Source of the DNA: CAZHUM01 sp046484045
Lineage (GTDB): Archaea; Thermoplasmatota; Thermoplasmata; Halarchaeoplasmatales; Halarchaeoplasmataceae
Length of the DNA stretch: 10,847 nt
Direction: 5' to 3'
Assembly (NCBI GenBank): GCA_046484045.1
Contig: JAWOBZ010000087.1
Coordinates: 1 to 10,847, forward strand
Both the position numbers and the translations under genes were made by a program. Within the stretch, counting starts at the first letter, position 1, and every line of letters starts with the position of its first letter. Below are positions 1 to 5,761 of the stretch, one piece after another. Below the pieces are notes generated by a model. That model was not told the DNA's origin and did not search any database. It saw only the letters and a program-made list of their open reading frames with translations.

Positions 1-153
1 AGATTGTTAAAGGATGCCAAAATGACAGGATGTCAAACAATCGACGGCCTTTGGATGTTGATATATCAAGCGGTCCACGCCTTTCAGATATGGACAGGCA
101 TAGAACCTGATCCCGACCATCTAAGAAAGATAATCATGGAGGAGATATCATGA
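1..153 (+). CDS. aroE: Shikimate dehydrogenase, C-terminal end (partial)
   Basis: The window opens inside this gene. Frame 1 gives 50 residues and then TGA at 151-153. The visible tail has the GCQTIDGLWMLIYQ segment followed by QAVHAFQIWTG, the usual C-terminal signature of AroE (G-x-x-x-x-D-G-x-x-M-L-x-x-Q-A, then a helix ending in W-x-G). AroE reduces 3-dehydroshikimate to shikimate with NADPH in the cytosol. The NADP-binding and substrate-binding parts lie upstream of the window, so catalytic residues cannot be checked. Its stop overlaps the aroK start as ATGA (150-153), and it precedes shikimate kinase, EPSP synthase and chorismate synthase, which is the pathway order. The family call is firm for such a short piece because motif and context agree. 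Confidence 0.88.
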   Translation, partial: RLLKDAKMTGCQTIDGLWMLIYQAVHAFQIWTGIEPDPDHLRKIIMEEIS

Positions 154-965
154 AAGGTTCCGCTCACAGTGCAGTGACAGTTATAAATGCGATAGCTACC
201 GGGATGGGAGGCGCCGTAGGTATTGACCTGAAAGTTACAGCCGAGGTAGAGATAATCGATGAAGGATTGAAAGGTGAGATAGATATCCGGGGTGAAAGAT
301 ACACGGATTATGAACTAATCAGGTGCGTCAAAGAGGTGCTGGAAGAAAGATATGGTAGAGATATCGGTCTCGAATTCATAATAGAGTCTGAGATCCCTGT
401 AGGGAAGGGTCTGAAAAGCAGTTCAGCGGTATCCAACGCCTTAACGAAAGCCGCCGTTGAAGCATTGGATCTAGAGATGGATGATAGGGATATAATAGAT
501 ATAGGTATCCAAGCGAGTAAAAGAGCAGAAGTTACTCTGACTGGTGCTTTAGACGACGCTTACGCTTCTTATTTTGGAGGTATGTGTTTGACCGATAATC
601 TTCATGGTGAGGTCCTCTTGGAGAGGAGGGTAGAAAAGGAACCAGTTATCATCTTGATCCCTGAAAGGACGGTCTTCACCCGTTCACTGAAAAACGTAGA
701 TTTCGAAAGTATCCAGCCGTACATCGACCTTATATTCAGTTCCTCTTTAGATGGAGAATGGAGGGATGCGAGTTTCTTGAACGGTATAGTCTACTCTGAC
801 TTTTTAGGTTATGAAACTAGACCTATGTTTGAAGTGCTCGAACATAGTGATGTCGTCGGTCTATCGGGGACGGGCCCTGCTATATACTCTATAACTGGAG
901 AGCCAGAAAAAGTCAAAGAGATATGGAGTCCATTGGGGGAAATAATAGAGGTGTCCACTAGATGA
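150..965 (+). CDS. aroK: Archaeal GHMP-type shikimate kinase
   Basis: This 271-residue protein phosphorylates shikimate to shikimate-3-phosphate with ATP. It belongs to the GHMP kinase fold used by archaea, not the P-loop AroK/AroL fold of bacteria. The N-terminus has the archaeal pattern INAIATG followed by GAVGIDL (12-27). The GHMP ATP-binding loop is PVGKGLKSSSA at 83-93. A middle GALDDAYASYFGG segment lies at 132-144 and the C-terminal glycine motif GLSGTGPA at 237-244. Length is normal for the family (about 270-290). The ATG at 150 overlaps the aroE stop and has a GGAGGAG Shine-Dalgarno element a few bases upstream, so the start is well supported. Its TGA at 963-965 overlaps the aroA start. 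Other GHMP kinases (homoserine, mevalonate) are unlikely given the N-terminal pattern and the neighbours. Confidence 0.95.
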   Translation: MKGSAHSAVTVINAIATGMGGAVGIDLKVTAEVEIIDEGLKGEIDIRGERYTDYELIRCVKEVLEERYGRDIGLEFIIESEIPVGKGLKSSSAVSNALTKAAVEALDLEMDDRDIIDIGIQASKRAEVTLTGALDDAYASYFGGMCLTDNLHGEVLLERRVEKEPVIILIPERTVFTRSLKNVDFESIQPYIDLIFSSSLDGEWRDASFLNGIVYSDFLGYETRPMFEVLEHSDVVGLSGTGPAIYSITGEPEKVKEIWSPLGEIIEVSTR

Positions 966-2179
966 TCATCAAACCCGTTAACAGTGTTTCAGGAGAATTG
1001 AAAGTTCCTTCGTCGAAAAGTTATACCCATCGTGTGCTTTTCCTTGGCCTTTTGTGTGATGGTATCACCACTTTTGAAGACCCTTTGGTATGTGATGACA
1101 CTAGATCTACCCTCGAAGCGGTTCGAAGTTTAGGAGCAGAGGGCGATTGGACAAGAGTAGAAAGCGATGGAGATGTGAAAGGAGGAGAGGTGTTCGCTGG
1201 AGAATCGGGGACCACCGCCAGGATAGCTATAGCTATCGCCTCGTTGGCCGAAGGAAGATGCACGATCGATGGAGCCAAGGGTCTTAGAAAAAGACCGATG
1301 AAACCCCTTCTAAACTCACTTTCTCAGCTCGATGTCGAAATCCATTCGAGATCCGGGAAATTACCCGTTGAGATAGAGGGACCCCCCTCAGGAAAAGAGG
1401 TGCAGATCATTGGTCAAGTATCTTCTCAGTTCATCACTGCCATGATGTATGTCGGAAGTCAGATCGGTCTAGATATCAGAGTGACCGATGGGCTAGTTTC
1501 AGAACCTTATGTAGATATGACCGTGGAGGTTTTACGGAAATCTGGTATTAATATAGAAAGTTATGAAGGCCTTTATCAAGTAGACGGGAACATAGAGCCG
1601 ACTCATTTTTCGATACCTGGCGACTATTCGTCGGCAGCCTTTTTCCTCGCTGCTGGTGCTTTGTTTGGTAGGATGAAGTTAATTAATTTAAACGAGGACA
1701 GTGTCCAGGCCGACAGTAAGATCATAGATATCATCGAAAAGTTTGGTGCCCAGGTTAGCAGAAAAGATGATACGGTCCGAGTTGTGAAGAACGGATTACA
1801 GGGTATAGAGTGTAACTGCGATGACTTTCCGGACTTGTTTCCGATTTTAACGGTATTGGGAGTATATGCTGAAGGTGAAACCCAGCTTACAGGTAAACAA
1901 CTTAGATACAAAGAAAGTGACAGGATCAGTAACATGTTTAAAAATCTTAAGAAGATGGGTGCGGATATAGAGGAATTAGAAGACGGAGTTATAGTGAGGA
2001 AAAGTGAATTGAAAGGTGCTGAACTGGATCCCAGGGGAGACCATAGGATCGCCATGGCACTGACGGTCGCGGCACTAGGAGCAGATGGAAATAGTAAGAT
2101 GAGACAGTCCGATTGTGTTAGTAAATCGTATCCGAATTTTTATCAAGATCTAAAAGAGGTCATTGATTATGAAAGGTAG
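962..2179 (+). CDS. aroA: 3-phosphoshikimate 1-carboxyvinyltransferase (EPSP synthase)
   Basis: This 405-residue enzyme condenses shikimate-3-phosphate with phosphoenolpyruvate to give EPSP, the sixth step of the shikimate pathway. The family motifs are present in order: substrate-binding VPSSKSYTHR at 15-24 (K19, S20, R24), the glycine loop AGESGTTAR at 79-87, GDYSSAAFFLAAG at 220-232, the DDFPDLFP aspartates around 287-294, KESDRI at 317-322, and DPRGDHRIAMAL at 356-367. The C-terminal KSYPNFYQDL is typical. The loop at 79-87 reads AGESGTTAR where many homologues have AGN(A/S)GTTMR, a modest variation. Length is slightly short relative to bacterial enzymes (about 430) and normal for archaea. 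The start is ATG in an ATGA overlap with aroK, with a GAGGTG element upstream. Its 3' end overlaps the aroC start by 11 bp. Confidence 0.96.
   Translation: MIIKPVNSVSGELKVPSSKSYTHRVLFLGLLCDGITTFEDPLVCDDTRSTLEAVRSLGAEGDWTRVESDGDVKGGEVFAGESGTTARIAIAIASLAEGRCTIDGAKGLRKRPMKPLLNSLSQLDVEIHSRSGKLPVEIEGPPSGKEVQIIGQVSSQFITAMMYVGSQIGLDIRVTDGLVSEPYVDMTVEVLRKSGINIESYEGLYQVDGNIEPTHFSIPGDYSSAAFFLAAGALFGRMKLINLNEDSVQADSKIIDIIEKFGAQVSRKDDTVRVVKNGLQGIECNCDDFPDLFPILTVLGVYAEGETQLTGKQLRYKESDRISNMFKNLKKMGADIEELEDGVIVRKSELKGAELDPRGDHRIAMALTVAALGADGNSKMRQSDCVSKSYPNFYQDLKEVIDYER
2156..2160 (+). promoter_or_regulatory. Ribosome binding site deciding the aroC start
   Basis: GAGGT lies inside the end of aroA, 8 nt before ATG 2169. 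It favours that ATG over the upstream in-frame TTG at 2163. Confidence 0.65.
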
Positions 2180-3251
2180 AGAATTTAGTTTTTCGTTGTT
2201 TGGAGAGAGCCACGGTAAAGTAGTAGGTGTGTTGATCGAAGGATGTCCTCCGGGTATAGAGGTCGACGAACAGGAGATGAAAGTCGGTCTCGAACGTAGG
2301 AAAGGACAAAAAAGATTTTCGACGGAACGTAGAGAACGAGATGAACCAGAGATTTTATCAGGTATTTTCAACAGCCGTACTACAGGTGCGCCTGTAACAG
2401 TTATCGTAAAAAATAAAGACGTAGATTCCACCTTCTACGAGAAAATGAAAGACAAACCCAGACCCGGGCACAGTGATTATACCGCTGGAGAGAAGTTCTA
2501 CGGATATAACGATTACAGAGGAGGTGGAGTCTTCTCGGGTAGATTAGCAGTGGGAACGGTTATCGCCGGATATTTCGCAAAGAAGGTTCTATCTTCGATA
2601 GGTGTAGAGGTCAGAGCATTCATCAGATCCATAGGCAAGATCGAATGTAGAGAGTGCGAAATAGAAGAGGTCTTTGATGAGGACTATGATTTTTGTCCCG
2701 ATGGTGATACTTGGAAACATATGCAGGGATTGATGAAAGAGATTCAGGGAGAGGACGATAGTATAGGGGGAACCGTTGAAGTTATGGGTAGAAATATGGT
2801 GACTGGATTAGGAGGCCCTTTCGATGAGGACTTAGCCGCGGACCTATCCAAGAACTTCTTTTCCATACCCGGTGTTAAAGGCGTTGAATTCGGTTCAGGT
2901 TTCAAGATGAGTGGAATGCGCGGCAGTGAAGCTAACGATGAGTTTTATTTTGAAGACGGAGATGTGAGGACCAGTTCCAATCACTGCGGTGGGATCTTAG
3001 GTGGTATAAGCGATGGTATGCCGATAGTAGCAAGGATCGCATTCAAACCGACGCCTTCTATATTCAAGGAACAAGAAACAGTAGATCTTGAAAAGGAAAA
3101 AGATACTGGTATAAAATTGAAGGGCAGATTTGACTCCTGCATAGTGCCAAAAACTCTTCCCATAGTAGAAGCAAGGATGGCAGCAGTATTAGCCGATCAT
3201 TTTTTGAGGTGGTGCAGTTGGAAAGAATTCATGAACTTAGAGAGAGAATAG
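2169..3251 (+). CDS. aroC: Chorismate synthase
   Basis: This protein of 360 residues eliminates phosphate from EPSP to make chorismate, using reduced FMN. Visible signatures are FGESHG at 11-16 with the first catalytic histidine region, RPGHSDYTAGEKF at 98-110, DYRGGGVFSGRLA at 115-127, SNHCGGILGGISDG at 270-283 and GRFDSCIVPKTLPIVEA at 319-335. All are standard blocks of the family, and the length fits archaeal AroC. I chose ATG at 2169 over the in-frame TTG at 2163. A GAGGT Shine-Dalgarno element at 2156-2160 sits 8 nt before the ATG but only 2 nt before the TTG, and FGESHG then falls near residue 11 as in relatives. The start lies inside the 3' end of aroA, and its own 3' end contains the aroQ start, which suggests coupled translation. 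Confidence 0.96.
   Translation: MKGREFSFSLFGESHGKVVGVLIEGCPPGIEVDEQEMKVGLERRKGQKRFSTERRERDEPEILSGIFNSRTTGAPVTVIVKNKDVDSTFYEKMKDKPRPGHSDYTAGEKFYGYNDYRGGGVFSGRLAVGTVIAGYFAKKVLSSIGVEVRAFIRSIGKIECRECEIEEVFDEDYDFCPDGDTWKHMQGLMKEIQGEDDSIGGTVEVMGRNMVTGLGGPFDEDLAADLSKNFFSIPGVKGVEFGSGFKMSGMRGSEANDEFYFEDGDVRTSSNHCGGILGGISDGMPIVARIAFKPTPSIFKEQETVDLEKEKDTGIKLKGRFDSCIVPKTLPIVEARMAAVLADHFLRWCSWKEFMNLERE
3206..3211 (+). promoter_or_regulatory. Ribosome binding site deciding the aroQ start
   Basis: GAGGTG lies inside the end of aroC, 6 nt before TTG 3218. The alternative GTG codons at 3209 and 3212 overlap or abut this element, so TTG is the better-placed start. Confidence 0.55.
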
Positions 3252-3442
3252 ATCAGATCGATAAAGAGATATTGAAACTTCTACACGAAAGGATAGCGGT
3301 AGCTAAGGAGATAGGTAAGATAAAGAGAGAAAGAGGTATCCCTATCACGGATGCTGATCGGGAGAAGATGGTTTTGGACCGGGCTGACCGGTACCGAGAT
3401 ATCTTTGAGAAGATAATAAAGACTTGTAAAGAGGAAGAGTGA
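3218..3442 (+). CDS. aroQ: Chorismate mutase, AroQ class (monofunctional as read)
   Basis: A 74-residue all-helical AroQ domain that rearranges chorismate to prephenate. Numbered from the TTG start, the catalytic set is complete: R8, R25, K36, D45, R48 and E49 match E. coli R11, R28, K39, D48, R51 and E52 at a constant offset of three. Aligning the last helix puts the Gln88-equivalent at E74, the final residue. A Glu is also found there in the E. coli T-protein type. The start is TTG 3218 by Shine-Dalgarno spacing; GTG 3209 or 3212 would add two or three residues. The gene overlaps the aroC tail by 34 bp. The stop TGA (3440-3442) ends the protein exactly at the catalytic module. The following TyrA frame is +1 to it and lacks its own good start, so this may really be the N-terminal half of an AroQ-TyrA fusion. 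Confidence 0.9.
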   Translation: MERIHELRERIDQIDKEILKLLHERIAVAKEIGKIKRERGIPITDADREKMVLDRADRYRDIFEKIIKTCKEEE

Positions 3443-3482
3443 TAATATAGATGAAACTGTAGGCATTATAGGGTACGGGAAG

Positions 3483-4235
3483 ATGGGAAAACTCTTCGCT
3501 GAACTTTTCAGCAAACGATATGAGGTCGGTATCTATTCTAGGGGAACCTTTCAAACGGAATTTGTTGTTTTTGACTCTATTGAATCATTATACCACTTCT
3601 CAAGTTACCTGGTCATCACTACTCCCGCTGAAGAGATAAAAGATATAGTAAAAAAGATTTCTAAAATCGATGATGGTGAGAAAAAGGTGATCTTCGATAT
3701 ATGTACATTTAAGGAAGGTTTTATCGATGAATACAGGAGTCTTCCTCAGAATCATAGCATCGCCAGTGCACATCCCATGTTCGGTGAAGGGATCGAAACT
3801 ATGAAGGGTCGAAACGTGATCGTGGTCCCCGTCAAAGGAAGAGAACAGGAGGCCCATCATGTTGAGAAATTTTTTGAGGGATTTGGAGCAAAAGTTTCAC
3901 GAATGAACGTCGATGAACACGATGAACTGATGAAGGTGCTAATCGGAGTTCCATACTTCTTTGGTATTTCATACCTGAATCTGATATCCGATCTTGAAGG
4001 TCTAGAAAGATACGGAGGTACATCGTTCGAATTCCTCTCGACCTATGGTAAATCGGTTTTGAACGACTCACCGGAGTTTATAGAGGAAGTAATAGATCAC
4101 TCAGCGGATATCCTTGAGGACTGTATTGAAAACATGAAGATCAGTAGGGATGAAATAGATAGATTGAAAGAAAAGTACAGTGACGAGATCGAAGATAGTT
4201 ATTCTAAGATGTATGAAATGGTAGGAGATGGATAG
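3483..4235 (+). CDS. tyrA: Prephenate dehydrogenase (TyrA family); true N-terminus lies upstream of this ATG
   Basis: This NAD(P)-dependent enzyme oxidatively decarboxylates prephenate toward tyrosine. From ATG 3483 the protein has 250 residues. SAHPMFGEG at 95-103 carries the active-site His of the family (HPMFG), followed by the helical C-terminal dimerisation domain. The coordinates mark the only canonical in-frame start, but it cannot be the real one: the Rossmann strand and glycine loop (VGIIGYGKMG) are encoded from about 3459, straddling that ATG. The frame is open back to the TAA at 3417-3419, with no ATG, GTG or TTG before 3483. The options are a single-base indel (one extra base between 3454 and 3461 would join ATG 3451 to give MKLVGIIGYG), a fusion with aroQ by a +1 shift, or a non-canonical start such as ATA 3447. 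The usual prephenate-site LxHF motif reads GVPYFF (156-161), with Tyr in place of His. Confidence 0.85.
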   Translation: MGKLFAELFSKRYEVGIYSRGTFQTEFVVFDSIESLYHFSSYLVITTPAEEIKDIVKKISKIDDGEKKVIFDICTFKEGFIDEYRSLPQNHSIASAHPMFGEGIETMKGRNVIVVPVKGREQEAHHVEKFFEGFGAKVSRMNVDEHDELMKVLIGVPYFFGISYLNLISDLEGLERYGGTSFEFLSTYGKSVLNDSPEFIEEVIDHSADILEDCIENMKISRDEIDRLKEKYSDEIEDSYSKMYEMVGDG

Positions 4236-4253
4236 AATGGACCTCAGGAAATG

Positions 4254-4298
4254 TATATATTTGTACACATAAGTATTAAATAGTACATACACTTTAAA
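4254..4298 (+). promoter_or_regulatory. Probable trpB2 promoter with paired TGTACA-like operator motifs
   Basis: An AT-rich block in the 206-bp gap between tyrA and trpB2. It holds three TATA-like elements: TATATAT (4254-4260), TATTAAATA (4274-4282) and CTTTAAA (4292-4298). Two related boxes, TGTACA at 4262-4267 and AGTACA at 4282-4287, lie exactly 20 bp apart and flank or overlap the middle TATA-like element, where a bound protein could block TBP. From general knowledge, the TrpY repressor of Methanothermobacter recognises TGTACA boxes at tryptophan genes including trpB2. Applying that here is inference. Which TATA element is used cannot be told from sequence. Confidence 0.5.
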
Positions 4299-4305
4299 CC
4301 ATACT

Positions 4306-4344
4306 ATGCAGCGAATAGAAAGGGATTTAGTTTGGCGTTCATAG
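4306..4344 (+). other. Possible 12-codon leader mini-ORF with one Trp codon
   Basis: ATG at 4306 opens a short frame reading MQRIERDLVWRS and then TAG. It has no Shine-Dalgarno sequence, but it lies about 28 bp downstream of the centre of the TATTAAATA box, so it could be a nearly leaderless start. A single Trp codon ahead of a tryptophan-related gene recalls leader-peptide control, but one codon is weak evidence and a frame this short is expected by chance. Treat it as a possibility only. Confidence 0.12.
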
Positions 4345-4426
4345 TGTTTTAGAATCACCCATACGAGCTGCAGCTTTTTTAGTTAATGAGTTGAAAAATG
4401 ATGATCGAAGAAACAATTGTAGATAT

Positions 4427-4434
4427 AAGGAGGT
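4427..4434 (+). promoter_or_regulatory. Strong ribosome binding site of trpB2
   Basis: AAGGAGGT lies 7 nt before ATG 4442 and is close to a full anti-16S match. It fixes the start. A nearer ATG at 4435 is too close to the element and in another frame. Confidence 0.8.
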
Positions 4435-4441
4435 ATGAGAT

Positions 4442-5761
4442 ATGAAAAAAAACCGTTATGATTTACCCATAGAAGAGATGCCTAACAGATGGTACAATAT
4501 ATTACCAGATCTTCCTAATCCCGTACCACCACCCAAAGACCCTGAATCGGGTCCATCGCGGATGGAGATGCTGCCAAAGGTGTTCAGTAAAGGAGTTCTT
4601 GAACATGAGACGTCCACAGATAGGTACGTAGATATCCCCAAGGAAGTCAAGGAACTGTATCTTCAGTCCGGTAGACCACGGCCATTGATACGAGCTAGGA
4701 GATTAGAAAAGAAGTTGAATACACCCGCTAAACTGTACTACAAATCGGAATTCTACAGTCCGACAGGGAGTCATAAGGTGAACACTGCTATACCCCAGGC
4801 CTATTTTGCAAAACAGCAGGGTATAAAGCGGTTGACTACTGAAACAGGCGCAGGACAGTGGGGAACTGCCCTAGCGTATGCATGTTCGTTGGTAGGTATA
4901 GATTTAACGGTATACTGGGTCCGAGCAGCCTCCTCATGGAAACTAGGTCGAAGGAACTTCATGCAGTTATACGGCGCAGAAGTCCACGACTCACCTAGTC
5001 CGAAAACAGAGATAGGAAGTAAGATGTTAGAAGATGACCCGGAACATGAAGGATCACTAAATATAGCAATATCAGAAGCATTAGAAGACGCTGTTTCTGA
5101 CGAGGACACGGTTTACAGCCTAGGTTCGGTGCTCAACCATGTTCTGCTCCATCAAACCATAATCGGGCTAGAAACCAAGAAACAGTTCGAGATAGCTGAC
5201 GATTATCCGGATGTAGTCATATCGTGCTTAGGTGGTGGAAGTAATTTTGGAGGACTAGCCATCCCCTTCGCAGCAGATCGGATAAAGAATGGACACGATA
5301 CCAAGTTCATAGCTGCTCAGAGTGAAGCCGCCCCGAACTTAGAAGGCACTTACAGATACGATTTTGGAGATTATGCTGAACAAACACCTCTGCTGAAGAT
5401 GTATACCCTGGGTCATCAGTGTGCCATGCCATCTATCAAAGCAGATGGTCTACGGTATCACGGTGCAGCACCTATAATCAGTGCCTTGAAAAACGAGGGG
5501 TATATAGATACAATAATCTATCCTCAAGATGAAAACTATGTCTTCGACAGAGCTGAGATGTTCGTTCAAACTGAAGGATTTTTACCAGCACCAGAATCCG
5601 CATACAGTATCGCTGCTGCCATCGATGAAGCTAGGGAATGTAAAGAGAGAAACGAGGAGAAAACCATAGTTTTCAACGTCAGTGGACATGGATTTATGGA
5701 TATGGATGGCTACCGTGAAGTTCTAGGATTGGGTCAACCTAGAAGTCCTTCAAGTACTTGA
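4442..5761 (+). CDS. trpB2: Tryptophan synthase beta chain, TrpB2 type
   Basis: This 439-residue PLP enzyme converts indole plus serine (O-phosphoserine in some archaeal relatives) to tryptophan. The PLP lysine is K112 in SPTGSHKVNTA. The catalytic glutamate is E134 in ETGAGQWG, and the PLP-phosphate loop CLGGGSNFGG is at 262-271. The C-terminal SGHGFMDMDGY lies at 414-424. TrpB2 rather than TrpB1 is indicated by the longer N-terminus (IEEMPNRWYNILPDLP near residue 10), the RPRPLIRARRLE segment at 78-89, Trp rather than His after GAGQ, and the overall length (TrpB1 is near 400). No trpA or other trp gene is in the window, so it may act as a stand-alone indole-salvage enzyme or alongside a separate TrpAB pair. 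It has its own promoter-like region. Its last 28 bp overlap the convergent HAD gene. Confidence 0.94.
   Translation: MKKNRYDLPIEEMPNRWYNILPDLPNPVPPPKDPESGPSRMEMLPKVFSKGVLEHETSTDRYVDIPKEVKELYLQSGRPRPLIRARRLEKKLNTPAKLYYKSEFYSPTGSHKVNTAIPQAYFAKQQGIKRLTTETGAGQWGTALAYACSLVGIDLTVYWVRAASSWKLGRRNFMQLYGAEVHDSPSPKTEIGSKMLEDDPEHEGSLNIAISEALEDAVSDEDTVYSLGSVLNHVLLHQTIIGLETKKQFEIADDYPDVVISCLGGGSNFGGLAIPFAADRIKNGHDTKFIAAQSEAAPNLEGTYRYDFGDYAEQTPLLKMYTLGHQCAMPSIKADGLRYHGAAPIISALKNEGYIDTIIYPQDENYVFDRAEMFVQTEGFLPAPESAYSIAAAIDEARECKERNEEKTIVFNVSGHGFMDMDGYREVLGLGQPRSPSST

Noticed and set aside
1624..2055. A 143-codon open frame on the minus strand opposite aroA
   Set aside because: It is antisense to a fully motif-supported EPSP synthase, with no ribosome binding site or recognisable domain.
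3426..3445. A programmed +1 frameshift site of the prfB kind at the aroQ TGA
   Set aside because: The codon before TGA is GAG, and slipping +1 to AGT would re-pair badly. There is an SD-like GAGGAAG nearby but no recognised slippery sequence. Kept only as one of several models for the junction.
4251..4270. An imperfect 20-bp palindrome (ATGT...ACAT) overlapping the first TGTACA box
   Set aside because: Only about 14 of 20 bases are symmetrical in an AT-rich stretch, so it is not listed as a separate operator.
4366..4380. Intrinsic terminator formed by AGCTGCAGCT plus a T-run
   Set aside because: A hairpin here would have only about three pairs around a four-base loop. It may be a T-rich archaeal stop signal, but I cannot support a terminator call.
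4331..4438. A 35-codon open stretch in the trpB2 leader whose translation (VLESPIRAAAFLVNELK) looks somewhat protein-like
   Set aside because: It follows a TAG, its only internal start-like codon is a TTG far into the stretch, and it runs into the trpB2 ribosome binding site. It could be a gene remnant, but open frames this short are common by chance.
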